A stretch of 64,000 nucleotides of DNA from Winogradskyella marina (GCF_015645385.1 NZ_JADOET010000017.1:1-64000), one strand, 5' to 3'; positions 17,382 to 28,060 are shown, counted from the first letter of the stretch. The notes: a model not told the origin generated them from the letters alone. A program made the numbers and translations.

Positions 17382-18398
17382 TTACTCTTTTCCAGTTAAA
17401 CCAAAAGCTAAAGGCAAGGTATCACCAATTCTCTGATTTCCCATAACACCACTAAAATAAACTCCTACAACAGGTGTAAAATTACCATAAGAATCAACAT
17501 AAAATTCGGGTACTTCTAAGTGAATTTTAGATTGATCATTTTTCTCAAATAGGATAGAGACATTTTCTTTTAGAGTTACTTTCTTAAAATCTTCATTCTC
17601 TAAAGCTTCCACCAAAAAATATTCCCACTCTTCTATCCTAAATTTATCATGGTATATCCAATACCCTTCTGTTCTCAAGTTTTTATTGTAAAGCGACCTT
17701 AAAAAGTGTTGAACAGATCCTTTATAAGCTTTATCTCTATGTTTTAAGGTTTTCTTTTTTGTAGTATATAAATCATTGTAGAAGGACGTACCATAGAACG
17801 TTACAGAATTAACCGAAAATCGCATTTCGCTAAGATTAGCATATCCAAAGTTGGTTTCAAATTCCATTAAATCATAGGTAATTTCATACTCTAAGGCTTT
17901 ATTTAAAATTTGAAGTGGCACTTTTGAGCTGGCATATAACGCCTTATTGTGTTTGTCATATTTTAATACTAAATCATCTTCATTTAATATTTTACACGAT
18001 TTCCCAAACTTAGAAGTTCCTAAGAATTCTTTTCTAAACAATCTCAATTTCTGTCGTCTTGTTAAACCGTCGTCATATGCTATATGAACTTCATCTAAAG
18101 TATTATCTGCTTCAACAAGTTCTACGTTGATATTATTTTGACTTCTATAATCAGAAATCAAGACCTTTTCAAATCCTAAATAAGAAATCACTAAAGTAGA
18201 TTGAACAGCGTCTGAGTAGTCAATTGAAAACTCGCCATTAGCATTTGTAGTGGTACCAATTGTAGTATTATTAAAATATACAGAAGCGGTCTCAATTGGC
18301 TGTTGTGTAATTTTATCTATAACACGACCAGTTAAAGTTTGTGAAATACAAATTATTGGGAATAAAAAGAATGCAACACCAAGCTTACTTATCCTCAT
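17382..18398 (-). CDS. secreted carboxypeptidase-regulatory-like domain protein
   Basis: This 338-residue protein has a signal peptide (residues 1-20, ending ICISQ) and a CarboxypepD_reg-like beta-sandwich at residues 22-100 (LTGRVIDKITQQPIETASVYF and NANGEFSI). A region of about 230 residues without a recognisable fold follows. It lacks a TonB plug and barrel. Such proteins are frequent in Bacteroidetes and are probably periplasmic or surface-attached. Its start overlaps the end of the acyltransferase gene upstream by 14 nt, so the two are co-transcribed. Confidence 0.75.
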   Translation of the reverse strand: MRISKLGVAFFLFPIICISQTLTGRVIDKITQQPIETASVYFNNTTIGTTTNANGEFSIDYSDAVQSTLVISYLGFEKVLISDYRSQNNINVELVEADNTLDEVHIAYDDGLTRRQKLRLFRKEFLGTSKFGKSCKILNEDDLVLKYDKHNKALYASSKVPLQILNKALEYEITYDLMEFETNFGYANLSEMRFSVNSVTFYGTSFYNDLYTTKKKTLKHRDKAYKGSVQHFLRSLYNKNLRTEGYWIYHDKFRIEEWEYFLVEALENEDFKKVTLKENVSILFEKNDQSKIHLEVPEFYVDSYGNFTPVVGVYFSGVMGNQRIGDTLPLAFGLTGKE

Positions 18399-20217
18399 TA
18401 TTATCTGTAAACTTACGTTCTAATTCGGCCTGAAATTCTTCCATCACAGGTCTAACGGTACTTTCTGGTAAGTCGGCAATTTTAATATACATTAAACCAT
18501 CCACGGCATTATTAAACATAGGATCTACGTTAAAAGCTACAAGTCTAGCGTTTTGTTTAATGTACTTTTTGAGTAACACAGGTAAACGTAAAGCTCCTGG
18601 TTCTACCTCATCTATAATCTTATCAAATTTATTTAAATCGGCTTCTGTTTCATCAAAAACAAACTCCTTATCTGCATCTTGGAGTTTAACCTTAAACTCT
18701 TTTTTAGGACGTACATACTGCGCTACATAAGGATCATAATAATGCGATTTCATAAACTCAATCATCAAACTTTTAGAGAAATTTGAAAACTGATTACTTA
18801 TACTCACGCCTCCTATTAAATATTTGTGTTCAGGGTAACGCAATGTAATATGTACAATCCCTTTCCAAAGTAAAAATAAAGGCATTGGTTTTTGCTGGTA
18901 GTTTTTTATAATAAAAGCCCTTCCCATTTCTATGGATTGACTCATCATTTTATGCAATTCTGGTTCAAAACGAAACAAATCTTGCAAATAAAAACCATCG
19001 ATACCGAAACGTTCAAAAATCTTAGAACCTAAACCCATTCGGTAAGCTCCTGCAATGACATTTTGTTCGTTGTCCCACAAAAACATATGGTGATAATACG
19101 TATCAAATTTATCTAAATCCGTAGATTCATTAGTACCTTCTCCAACTTCTCTAAATGTAATTTCCCTAAGTCGGCCTATTTCCTTTAAAATATTTGGAAT
19201 ATCTTTCGGCGACGCAAAAAACACTTCGTAATTTTTACTCATTAAAAGCCTGCCGTCTTCAACTCTAAGTTTATCAACCTCAGCAATCATTAATTTTGGT
19301 GCAACAGGTGTCTCAATTCGTTTGGGCATTTTAGCCACTTTTAATTGCGATTGAATATTATCTAAAATCTTAGGTTTATCTTCAAAAGTTTTAGATAACA
19401 TATAGGTTTTTCGCCTTAAGAATTCTGAAAATTCTGGAAGATTTGGATGTTCTTTCTGATCTTTAATAGAAATCGGTCTACCCACTCTTACCTTTATTAC
19501 TCGACGTTTTTGGGTTAATAATTCAGACGGTAATTTTGCCGTTCGTAGTGTGTCACTCAACTTAGACAGCCTGTAAAATAAACGACTGTTTTTAGCATGA
19601 AAATAAATAGGAACGATAGGAACTTCTGCCTTTTGAATAAGCTTCATAGCAGCCTCTTCCCACTGTTTATCTACAACTAATTTTCCATCTCTATAGGTAG
19701 AAACTTCACCAGCAGGAAACACACCTAATGGATGTCCTTCGCGCAAATGCATAATGGCATTTTTAAAACCTGCAATACTACTTTTAGCATCCTTTCGGTC
19801 TTCAAAAGGATTCACTGGCATTATATATGGTTTTAAAGGTTCTATTCTATGTAATAGAAAATTAGCGATTATTTTGAAATCGCTTCGTTGCTCTAACATT
19901 AATTTTAACAGCAAAATACCATCAATACCACCAAGCGGATGATTAGAAATGGTGATATATGGTCCTTCTTTGGGCAGACGCTTCATGTCTGCTTCAGGAA
20001 TTTCGAACTTAATTTGAAATTCGTCTAAAATACCATCTAAAAACTCTAGTTTATTGAGGTGCTTATTTCGGTTATAAACTTTATTTAAGGTCGATATTTT
20101 AAGTACTTTCATCAATACCCAACCAGAAAAAGTTCCCAAAAATCCATACTTGTCAGCATGAATTGCTTTTGCAACTTCCTTTGCGGTAACTAAACCGGTA
20201 TCAGATGATTTCCCCAT
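18385..20217 (-). CDS. olsF: OlsF-like bifunctional acyltransferase (ornithine lipid synthesis)
   Basis: This 610-residue fusion has an N-terminal PlsC-type O-acyltransferase domain. NHPLGGID at 92-99 gives H-x5-D, one residue longer than the usual H-x4-D, and FPAGEVSTYRDG follows. The C-terminal half (about residues 320-510) is a GNAT/OlsB-like N-acyltransferase with ITFREVGEGTNESTDLDKFDTYYHH and GGVSISNQFSNFSKSLM. This order matches OlsF, known from Serratia and Flavobacterium, in which the C-terminal part acylates ornithine and the N-terminal part adds the second acyl chain. The assignment rests on architecture. It is encoded with an aspartate kinase and a GNAT gene upstream. Confidence 0.78.
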   Translation of the reverse strand: MGKSSDTGLVTAKEVAKAIHADKYGFLGTFSGWVLMKVLKISTLNKVYNRNKHLNKLEFLDGILDEFQIKFEIPEADMKRLPKEGPYITISNHPLGGIDGILLLKLMLEQRSDFKIIANFLLHRIEPLKPYIMPVNPFEDRKDAKSSIAGFKNAIMHLREGHPLGVFPAGEVSTYRDGKLVVDKQWEEAAMKLIQKAEVPIVPIYFHAKNSRLFYRLSKLSDTLRTAKLPSELLTQKRRVIKVRVGRPISIKDQKEHPNLPEFSEFLRRKTYMLSKTFEDKPKILDNIQSQLKVAKMPKRIETPVAPKLMIAEVDKLRVEDGRLLMSKNYEVFFASPKDIPNILKEIGRLREITFREVGEGTNESTDLDKFDTYYHHMFLWDNEQNVIAGAYRMGLGSKIFERFGIDGFYLQDLFRFEPELHKMMSQSIEMGRAFIIKNYQQKPMPLFLLWKGIVHITLRYPEHKYLIGGVSISNQFSNFSKSLMIEFMKSHYYDPYVAQYVRPKKEFKVKLQDADKEFVFDETEADLNKFDKIIDEVEPGALRLPVLLKKYIKQNARLVAFNVDPMFNNAVDGLMYIKIADLPESTVRPVMEEFQAELERKFTDNNEDK

Positions 20218-20237
20218 AAAACAAATGTAACAACTAT

Positions 20238-21488
20238 TTATTTAGTAACAACCTGTACGGTTCCTTGAGCTAACTGCTTAAGTAAAACTGTTTTATCTTT
20301 TTCAAGCTCTTTTACAACAACGTCATTATAATGTCTAATCGTATAAAGACTTACATTATTATGACAAACAACCTTAAATTTAGCCTTTAAATGTTGTAGC
20401 AGTTTTTCTAAATTATCATATAAATTATCAATACAAACAGAAAAGCTAATCGCAGAATTCTGAATTACATCAACCTTCATTTTATACAAGTGTAATAAAC
20501 TAAATATTTCACTGATATTTTCTTCCATAATGTATGAAAAATCTAAGGACGACAGAGAAATTAACGTCTGATTTTTCTTTACAATAAAACACGGAATCTC
20601 TGGCACTAAGGCTTTCCCTTTACTTACGCAAGTGCCATCACCTTCAGGATTTAAAAACGATTTTACATACAACGGAATTTCTTTTCTCTGTAAAGGTTGA
20701 AGCGTTTTTGGGTGAATTACTGAAGCTCCGTAAAAAGCCAACTCAATAGCTTCTCTATAGGATATTTGATGTAATAATTGTGCATTTTCAAAATAGCGAG
20801 GATCTGCATTTAAAACACCAGGAACATCTTTCCAAATGGTTACACTATTCGCGTTTAAACAATAAGCAAAAATCGCTGCCGTATAATCACTTCCTTCGCG
20901 TCCTAAAGTCGTGGTAAAATTATTGGCATCACTACCTAAAAATCCTTGAGTAATATTTAAAATATTAGGATTTAAGTGCGCTGAAATATTCTCTTGTGTT
21001 TTTTCCCAATTTACATTAGAGCGTCTATAATAACTGTCTGTTTTTATGAATTCTCTCACATCCACCCAATTATTTTTTAGGCCTATTTCATTTAGATAAT
21101 GACTAATAATTGTGGTCGAAATTAATTCACCATAACCAATTACTTGATCGTACACATAATTATAATTTGGAGATTTATTGCTTTTAAAAAAGGCATTTAA
21201 TTCGTCAAAAAGGGTCTTTACATCTGTAAATACTTGGTGACGCTTATTCTCAAATAAATCTACTAAAATATCATCGTGGCATTTAACAACCTCGTGAATT
21301 GAACTTGGTAATTCGGGTTTGTTTTCAAAATAATTCTTGATAACTAACTCCATTCTATTAGTTGTTTTTCCCATTGCAGAAACCACAACTAACGTGTTGT
21401 CAAAACCAGTAGTTTTTAAAACTTTTGCTAAATTTTTTACACCATTTGCATCTTTTACTGATGCACCACCAAACTTAAATATGCGCAT
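20238..21488 (-). CDS. lysC: aspartate kinase
   Basis: Aspartate kinase performs the first step of lysine, threonine and methionine synthesis. The N-terminus MRIFKFGGASVKDANGVK is the amino-acid kinase signature. TTLGREGSDYTAAIFAYCLNANSVTIWKDVPGVLNADPR provides the Asp-binding and nucleotide-binding segments. The C-terminal part of about 120 residues is a degenerate ACT-like regulatory region. At 416 residues it is a short monofunctional form. Its ATG overlaps the stop of the GNAT gene (TAATG), and it is 20 nt from the acyltransferase gene. Confidence 0.88.
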   Translation of the reverse strand: MRIFKFGGASVKDANGVKNLAKVLKTTGFDNTLVVVSAMGKTTNRMELVIKNYFENKPELPSSIHEVVKCHDDILVDLFENKRHQVFTDVKTLFDELNAFFKSNKSPNYNYVYDQVIGYGELISTTIISHYLNEIGLKNNWVDVREFIKTDSYYRRSNVNWEKTQENISAHLNPNILNITQGFLGSDANNFTTTLGREGSDYTAAIFAYCLNANSVTIWKDVPGVLNADPRYFENAQLLHQISYREAIELAFYGASVIHPKTLQPLQRKEIPLYVKSFLNPEGDGTCVSKGKALVPEIPCFIVKKNQTLISLSSLDFSYIMEENISEIFSLLHLYKMKVDVIQNSAISFSVCIDNLYDNLEKLLQHLKAKFKVVCHNNVSLYTIRHYNDVVVKELEKDKTVLLKQLAQGTVQVVTK

Positions 21489-21964
21489 TATAATTGGGTT
21501 AAATAATTCTTAATTCCTTTTTCGTCTAGATGTACAACATTCCAATCGCGTTTCACATCTGCGCCTTTACTTTCGTAGAACGTTATAGCTGGTTCGTTCC
21601 AATCTAAAACCTCCCAACTTATTCGTTTTACTCCTAGCTCTTCACCATATTTCACAACGGTATCTAAAAGCAGAGATCCTATACCTTTGCCTCTACATTT
21701 TTCGCTAACAATAAGATCTTCTAAATGTAGTATTTCGCCTTTCCATGTCGAGTATCTTGGGTAAACCAAAGCAATACCTTCAATGGTATTTTCAATTTCA
21801 GATACAAAACAAATAAATTTTGGTTGGTCTCCAAAACCATCATTTTCTAAATCTGATTTTGAAATTTCTACCGCGTCTTCTTCTTTTTCAAACGTTGCCA
21901 GTTCTTGAATGAGTTCTAAAACTCTTGGCATATCTTCGATACGTGCTAATCTAGGTTGGTTCAT
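21488..21964 (-). CDS. GNAT family N-acetyltransferase
   Basis: This 158-residue GNAT protein shows the acetyl-CoA-binding segment LEDLIVSEKCRGKGIGSLLLDTVVKYG (the QxxGxG/A motif appears as RGKGIG) and WEVLDWNEPAITFYESKGA near the end. It resembles diamine/spermidine N-acetyltransferase-like proteins, but the substrate cannot be inferred. It heads the minus-strand operon with aspartate kinase, the OlsF-like gene and a secreted protein, divergent from fbp. Confidence 0.85.
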   Translation of the reverse strand: MNQPRLARIEDMPRVLELIQELATFEKEEDAVEISKSDLENDGFGDQPKFICFVSEIENTIEGIALVYPRYSTWKGEILHLEDLIVSEKCRGKGIGSLLLDTVVKYGEELGVKRISWEVLDWNEPAITFYESKGADVKRDWNVVHLDEKGIKNYLTQL

Positions 21965-22089
21965 TTTTACAAATTAAAAAATCAAAGGTAACTAAACTCA
22001 CATTACAAAATAATTTTTTTAAAGTACGAAAACGTTATAGTTTGTTAAAAAGTACGATATTTGTGTGCTACTAAACAATATATTACTTC

Positions 22090-23097
22090 ATGTCAAAAAG
22101 AAAACAAACCTTAGGTGAATTTATAATTGAAAATCAAACCTCCTTTAAATACACTTCTGGGGAGCTTTCTCGGCTTCTTAACTCTATTCGTTTAGCGGCA
22201 AAGGTGGTTAATCACGAAGTTAATAAAGCTGGTTTGGTAGATATCATTGGTAATGCTGGTGATACTAATATTCAAGGTGAAGATCAGCAAAAGCTCGATG
22301 TTTATGCCAATGAAAAATTTATACAAACACTAACAAAAAGAAACATAGTTTGTGGTATTGCTAGCGAAGAAGAAGATGATTTCATTGCTATTAATAGCCA
22401 AGATGAGAATAATCAAAATAAATATGTCGTTTTAATTGATCCGCTTGATGGATCGTCTAATATTGATGTAAATGTATCTGTAGGAACTATATTTTCTATA
22501 TATAGACGCGTTACTCCATTAGGAACACCTGTAACTTTAGACGATTTTTTACAAAAAGGTAGTGCACAAGTCGCTGCTGGTTATGTGGTTTATGGTACGT
22601 CTACCATGTTAGTTTATACTACAGGACATGGTGTTAATGGGTTTACTCTTAATCCTGCTATTGGGTCGTATTATTTATCGCATCCAAATATGGAATTCCC
22701 TGAAGATGGTCATATTTATTCTGTAAATGAAGGTTATTATTCAGATTTCCCTGTGGGAATTAAAAAGTATATAAAGTACTGCCAAGAAGATGGTGAAGAC
22801 AGACCGTACACAAGTAGATATATTGGATCTTTAGTTTCTGACTTTCATAGAAACATGATTAAAGGTGGTATTTATATGTATCCTAAAAGCTCTAAAAATC
22901 CTAATGGTAAACTACGTTTACTTTATGAGTGTAACCCTATGGCATTTATTGCAGAACAAGCCAAAGGAAAGGCCAGTGATGGGTTTGCAAGAATAATGGA
23001 CATTCAACCTACAGCACTACACGAGCGTGTATCTTTTATTTGTGGTAGTAAAAATATGGTAGAAAAAGCAGAAGAGTTTATGCGCAATGCGGAATAA
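22090..23097 (+). CDS. fbp: class I fructose-1,6-bisphosphatase
   Basis: Fbp hydrolyses fructose-1,6-bisphosphate to fructose-6-phosphate, the committed step of gluconeogenesis. The metal-binding motif [12 protein letters not shown] is at about residue 117, preceded by [29 protein letters not shown] and the substrate-binding region [17 protein letters not shown] follow. At 335 residues it is a standard class I enzyme. It is transcribed divergently from the GNAT/lysC operon and ends at a bidirectional terminator. Confidence 0.96.
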   Translation: MSKRKQTLGEFIIENQTSFKYTSGELSRLLNSIRLAAKVVNHEVNKAGLVDIIGNAGDTNIQGEDQQKLDVYANEKFIQTLTKRNIVCGIASEEEDDFIAINSQDENNQNKYVVLIDPLDGSSNIDVNVSVGTIFSIYRRVTPLGTPVTLDDFLQKGSAQVAAGYVVYGTSTMLVYTTGHGVNGFTLNPAIGSYYLSHPNMEFPEDGHIYSVNEGYYSDFPVGIKKYIKYCQEDGEDRPYTSRYIGSLVSDFHRNMIKGGIYMYPKSSKNPNGKLRLLYECNPMAFIAEQAKGKASDGFARIMDIQPTALHERVSFICGSKNMVEKAEEFMRNAE

Positions 23098-23117
23098 AAA
23101 ACTTACGTTTTAAAACT

Positions 23118-23167
23118 AAAAAGCGACTATACTTTAACCACTTAGAGTTAAATTATAGTCGCTTTTT
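23118..23167. terminator. bidirectional terminator after fbp
   Basis: A 14-bp stem (23118-23131 with 23154-23167), A-rich on one side and T-rich on the other, lies between the convergent fbp and terB-like genes. Confidence 0.8.
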
Positions 23168-23186
23168 TCTTTCTAATTGAACTGTT

Positions 23187-23618
23187 TTATTCGTTCATAG
23201 ATTTTATACCGTCCTTAAAATCATCGAGATCAACCTTATCGTAAGCTAATGCTAATGCTTTATCGGCAATATATTTAACATTTTTAGAGTGAAACCCTAT
23301 TCCTACACAAAGTTTCTCCAATAACCAATGCTGATTAGGCCCTTCAATATCATCAGCCCAAACCATTCGTGCTAAATCATACAAACGTTCTAAACGTTGA
23401 TCGTAAGAATGCGGAGCATTTATAGGATGCGTATTATAATCTTCTAAAATTTTCTTATAATCGAGATCTGAAATACTTAAACGTGTTGCTAAACGATCTA
23501 AGAAAGCTCTCTCTTTATCTGTAATTACACCATCACTCATAGCAACCCTTACAATTGAAGCAAAATGATCTTCATTACGTTTTTTAAATCCGCTATCGAA
23601 TAAATCTGAAAATGACAT
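23187..23618 (-). CDS. TerB family protein
   Basis: This 143-residue all-helical protein has the TerB/DjlA-N signature FASIVRVAMSDGVITDKERAFLDRLA, in which acidic residues of the first helix pair bind metal in known members. It continues with LERLYDLARMVWADD. TerB proteins are linked to tellurite resistance and general stress, but single genes like this one, without ter partners, are common and of unclear function. It converges on fbp. Confidence 0.8.
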   Translation of the reverse strand: MSFSDLFDSGFKKRNEDHFASIVRVAMSDGVITDKERAFLDRLATRLSISDLDYKKILEDYNTHPINAPHSYDQRLERLYDLARMVWADDIEGPNQHWLLEKLCVGIGFHSKNVKYIADKALALAYDKVDLDDFKDGIKSMNE

Positions 23619-23868
23619 ATATCTATTTTATTTAAAATCTAATTATTAATTCTTAACAAATATATACTCTTTAATAGAATTTATCAGCACGCAACACTTC
23701 AAAAATTTTATATGTTTTCAGACGCTTCTTCTTTTTGAGGGATAAAAAACACAAAATTTAGAGACACTTTAAGAACCGCTTCGTTAGTGCATAAATATTA
23801 TTTGATTTTATTTTTGAAGAAACAAATAAATAAAATCATGTATTTTTACATCTTCAAACAAAAGAAAC

Positions 23869-26800
23869 TTGAGTAAAGTATCTATTGCCCAAACATTCGC
23901 ACAGACTTTGCAACTGCAAAATCTGCAAACTACTATTGCCCAAAACCAAGCAAAAGTACATTTAAAAGGTCTTGTTGGTTCATCGTTATCTATCACAATT
24001 TCCGAAGCTTTTAAAACAGCCGAGCAACCATTTTTATTGATTTTTGATGATAAAGAAGAAGCTGCTTTTTACCTTAACGATTTAGAACAACTCATCAATA
24101 CTAAAGATGTGTTATTCTATCCAGGAAGTTATCGCAGACCTTACCAAATTGAAGAAACCAACAATGCTAATGTCCTTTTACGTGCCGAAGTTTTAAATCG
24201 GATTAATTCCCGTAAAAAACCGTGTATAATTGTTACGTATCCTGATGCACTTTTTGAAAAAGTAGTTACTAAAAAGGAACTTGAAAAGAACACTTTAAAA
24301 ATTTCCGTTGGAAACGATTTAAGTATCGATTTTGTAAACGAAGTTTTGTTTGAATACAAATTTAAACGTGTCGATTTTGTTACAGAACCAGGTGATTTCT
24401 CAGTTAGAGGAGGTATCGTAGATGTGTTTTCATTTTCACATGATGAGCCTTACCGAATAGAGTTTTTTGGAGACGAAGTTGATAGCATAAGAACCTTTGA
24501 CGTAGAAACACAACTGTCTACAGAGCGCATAAAAAAAGTCAGCATCATTCCAAATGTGGCTAATAAATTAATTGCTGAACAACGTGAAAGTTTTCTAAAA
24601 TACATTTCTAATAAAACGATTATTTTTTCTAAAAATGCATCACTTACATTTTCTAGAATTGATGATTTTTTCAATAAAGCTGAAGACACTTTTAATAGTT
24701 TATCTAGTGATGTAAAGCATGCAGAACCAAAAGAATTATTCTGTAATTCAGAAGTCTTAAAACGACAGTTTTTAGATTATGCTTTAGTAGAATTTGGATC
24801 TGAAGCCTTTTTCGCCGAACAACTTATTGCATTTTACACAAAGCCACAACCCGCTTTTAATAAGCAGTTTAATCTGTTAATTGAAAACTTAAATGATAAC
24901 CACAGCAACGGAATAACAAATTATATTGCTTGTGTAAGTGAGCAACAAGCAAAACGGTTTCATGATATTTTTGATGACGCAGAACAAACGGTACATTATA
25001 AAACTATTGTGTTGTCTTTATATCAAGGTTTTATAGACACTGAACACAACTTAGCTGTTTACACAGACCATCAAATATTTGATCGTTACCATAAATTCCA
25101 TCTTAAGAATGGCTACGCAAAAAAGCAAGCCATCACCTTAAAAGAATTAACCAATCTCGAGATTGGAGATTATGTCACGCACATCGATCATGGTATTGGA
25201 AAGTTTGGAGGGCTTCAAAAAATTGATGTTGAAGGTAAAAAACAAGAAGCGATAAAACTGGTTTATGGTGAACGCGATATTTTATACCTCAGCATTCACT
25301 CTTTGCATAAAATTACCAAGTTTAATGGTAAAGATGGTAAACCACCAACAGTGTATAAACTGGGCAGCAAAGCTTGGAAAACCTTAAAACAAAAAACCAA
25401 ATCTAAGGTTAAGGAAATTGCCTTCAACCTTATAAAACTTTATGCTAAGCGAAAGTTGAAAAAAGGATTTCAGTATGCTCCAGACAGTCACATGCAGTTA
25501 GAGCTTGAAGCGTCTTTTATTTATGAAGATACACCAGATCAAATTTCATCCACTGCAGACATAAAAGCAGATATGGAAAGTGAGCGACCAATGGATCGTC
25601 TTATTTGTGGAGATGTTGGTTTTGGTAAAACTGAAGTTGCCATAAGAGCCGCTTTTAAAGCTGTTGATAATGGAAAACAAGTTGCTGTTTTAGTACCAAC
25701 CACCATTTTGGCGTATCAACACTCCCGAACATTTAAAGAACGTTTGAAGGATTTTCCCGTGACTGTAGATTATGTCAATCGTTTTAGAACAGCCAAAGAA
25801 AAACGTGAAACTTTAGAAGGCTTAGAAAAAGGAAGCGTAGATATTATAATTGGTACACATCAGTTGGCTAATAAAAACGTTAAGTTCAAAGATTTAGGCT
25901 TGCTGATTGTTGATGAAGAACAAAAATTCGGTGTTGCTGTAAAAGAGAAATTAAAGACCATAAAGGAAAATGTTGATGTATTAACGTTAACGGCAACTCC
26001 AATCCCAAGAACACTTCAGTTTAGTCTAATGGCGGCACGAGATTTATCAGTTATTAATACCGCTCCGCCAAATCGATATCCAATTGAAAGCCATGTGATT
26101 CGTTTTGGTGAGGAAACCATTAGAGATGCCGTGAGTTATGAAATTCAACGTGGTGGCCAAGTGTTTTTTATTCATAATAGAATTGAAAACATTAAGGAAG
26201 TTGCTGGTATGATTCAACGTTTAGTGCCAGATGCTAAAATCGGAATTGGTCATGGACAGATGGATGGTAAAAAACTCGAAAGTTTAATGCTGGCTTTTAT
26301 GAATGGTGAGTTTGATGTTTTGGTCAGTACAACCATTATAGAAAGTGGCTTAGACGTGCCAAATGCCAATACTATTTTTATTAATAATGCTAATAATTTT
26401 GGATTGAGTGATTTGCACCAAATGCGTGGACGTGTTGGTCGTAGTAACAAAAAAGCCTTTTGTTATTTTATTACACCAGAATATTCTGCCATGACGACTG
26501 ATGCCAGAAAACGAATTTCGGCATTAGAGCAATTTACAGAATTAGGTAGCGGATTTAATATTGCCATGAAGGATTTAGAAATCAGAGGTGCTGGTGATTT
26601 ATTGGGTGGCGAACAAAGCGGATTTATTAATGATATTGGGTTTGATACTTATCAGAAAATCTTAAATGAAGCTATTGACGAATTAAAAGAAACCGAATTT
26701 TCAGATTTATATAAAGATGATGGTAAACCGAAACAATATGTTAAGGACATGACCATTGATACGGATTTCGAATTGTTATTTCCAGACGATTATATCAATA

Positions 26801-27204
26801 ACATTACCGAGCGTTTAAATCTTTATACCAAATTAAACGCCATTAAAACTGAAGAAGAACTCGCTACATTCGAAACTGAAATTATTGACCGTTTTGGTGA
26901 ATTACCAACACAAGTTTCAGACTTATTAGATAGTGTGCGTCTCAAATGGATTGCGACTAAAATGGGCATAGAAAAACTGATTATGAAACAAGGTAAAATG
27001 ATTGGTTATTTTGTGCAAGATCAACAAAGTGGATTTTACCAAAGTGATGCATTTACCAAAGTGTTACAATTTGTACAAATGAATGCTGGTAAATGTAAAA
27101 TGAAAGAAAAACAAACCCGAAAAGGGCTGCGCTTATTGCTATCTTTCGAGAATATTAAATCTACCAAACAAGCATTAACCGCATTATCTAAGATAAATGA
27201 ATGA
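23869..27204 (+). CDS. mfd: transcription-repair coupling factor
   Basis: Mfd removes RNA polymerase stalled at DNA lesions and recruits UvrA. The N-terminal UvrB-like region contains FYPGSYRRPYQIEETNNANV. The RNAP-interaction domain includes LEIGDYVTHIDHGIGKFGGL and LVYGERDILYLSIHSL. The RecG-like motor has Walker A GDVGFGKTEVAIRAAF, DEEQKFGV and LTLTATPIPRTL. The TRG motif region RGRVGRSNKKAFCYF is followed by the C-terminal TRCF domain. At 1111 residues the length is normal. The start is TTG at 23869 and no ATG is near. The end overlaps the EamA gene by 8 nt. Confidence 0.96.
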   Translation: MSKVSIAQTFAQTLQLQNLQTTIAQNQAKVHLKGLVGSSLSITISEAFKTAEQPFLLIFDDKEEAAFYLNDLEQLINTKDVLFYPGSYRRPYQIEETNNANVLLRAEVLNRINSRKKPCIIVTYPDALFEKVVTKKELEKNTLKISVGNDLSIDFVNEVLFEYKFKRVDFVTEPGDFSVRGGIVDVFSFSHDEPYRIEFFGDEVDSIRTFDVETQLSTERIKKVSIIPNVANKLIAEQRESFLKYISNKTIIFSKNASLTFSRIDDFFNKAEDTFNSLSSDVKHAEPKELFCNSEVLKRQFLDYALVEFGSEAFFAEQLIAFYTKPQPAFNKQFNLLIENLNDNHSNGITNYIACVSEQQAKRFHDIFDDAEQTVHYKTIVLSLYQGFIDTEHNLAVYTDHQIFDRYHKFHLKNGYAKKQAITLKELTNLEIGDYVTHIDHGIGKFGGLQKIDVEGKKQEAIKLVYGERDILYLSIHSLHKITKFNGKDGKPPTVYKLGSKAWKTLKQKTKSKVKEIAFNLIKLYAKRKLKKGFQYAPDSHMQLELEASFIYEDTPDQISSTADIKADMESERPMDRLICGDVGFGKTEVAIRAAFKAVDNGKQVAVLVPTTILAYQHSRTFKERLKDFPVTVDYVNRFRTAKEKRETLEGLEKGSVDIIIGTHQLANKNVKFKDLGLLIVDEEQKFGVAVKEKLKTIKENVDVLTLTATPIPRTLQFSLMAARDLSVINTAPPNRYPIESHVIRFGEETIRDAVSYEIQRGGQVFFIHNRIENIKEVAGMIQRLVPDAKIGIGHGQMDGKKLESLMLAFMNGEFDVLVSTTIIESGLDVPNANTIFINNANNFGLSDLHQMRGRVGRSNKKAFCYFITPEYSAMTTDARKRISALEQFTELGSGFNIAMKDLEIRGAGDLLGGEQSGFINDIGFDTYQKILNEAIDELKETEFSDLYKDDGKPKQYVKDMTIDTDFELLFPDDYINNITERLNLYTKLNAIKTEEELATFETEIIDRFGELPTQVSDLLDSVRLKWIATKMGIEKLIMKQGKMIGYFVQDQQSGFYQSDAFTKVLQFVQMNAGKCKMKEKQTRKGLRLLLSFENIKSTKQALTALSKINE

Positions 27205-28060
27205 AAAAAGTCATTTAAACCACCTCTTTCTGCTCATAGTCGCAACGATATGTCTTAGTACTTCTGGACCTTTGGGAAAGTTTATAGATTTACCAACACC
27301 TATAATTATTTGGTGGCGCTCAATTTTGGCTGCAGTACTTTTATTCGTTTTTTGTATTTATAAAGGCATTGATTTAAAGGTTAAAAACAAAAAAGACCGC
27401 CTCACTTTTTTTATCGCAGCACTTTTAATGGGAGGCCATTGGATCACTTATTTCTATGCCTTAAAGCTTTCAAATGTCGCTATTGGAATGATTTCATTAT
27501 TTACATTCCCAATTATAATTGCACTTTTAGAACCTTTCTTTTCAAAAACAAAGTTAGATCCTATTCATATTGTTTTGGGTATAATGGTACTTCTTGGTAT
27601 TTATATTTTAGCTCCAGAGTTTAGTTTAGAAAGTAGTCAGTTACAAGGTGTTCTTTTTGGTGTGCTTTCGGCTATATGTTATGCCTTAAGAATTCTAATA
27701 TTAAAAGGTCATATAAATAAATATAATGGCACTATGCTAATGTTTTACCAAGTGCTTATTCTAACTGTTGTCTTAGCTCCTGTTTTATATGTTATGGACA
27801 GCTCTAATATTACAACCCAATATCCATATGTTCTTTTACTAGCCATCGTAACTACCGCTATTGGTCATACGATGTTTGTAAATAGTTTAAAGTACTTTAA
27901 AGCCAGTACAGCAAGTATTATTGGTAGTACACAGCCAATTTTTGGAATTATTATTGCGTTCATTTTTTTAAATGAGCTACCTTCAACAAATACTTTTATT
28001 GGTGGTGGTTTAGTATTAGCAACCGTAATTATTGAAAGTGTAAGGTCTAAATCTAAATGA
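27197..28060 (+). CDS. EamA/DMT family transporter
   Basis: This 287-residue inner-membrane protein has ten predicted helices in two homologous EamA halves (for example STSGPLGKFIDLPTPIIIWWRS in the first and SIIGSTQPIFGIIIAFIFLNE in the second). The drug/metabolite transporter superfamily exports amino acids, nucleotide sugars or other metabolites; no substrate can be assigned. The start lies within the last codons of mfd (8-nt overlap), indicating coupled translation. Confidence 0.87.
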   Translation: MNEKSHLNHLFLLIVATICLSTSGPLGKFIDLPTPIIIWWRSILAAVLLFVFCIYKGIDLKVKNKKDRLTFFIAALLMGGHWITYFYALKLSNVAIGMISLFTFPIIIALLEPFFSKTKLDPIHIVLGIMVLLGIYILAPEFSLESSQLQGVLFGVLSAICYALRILILKGHINKYNGTMLMFYQVLILTVVLAPVLYVMDSSNITTQYPYVLLLAIVTTAIGHTMFVNSLKYFKASTASIIGSTQPIFGIIIAFIFLNELPSTNTFIGGGLVLATVIIESVRSKSK

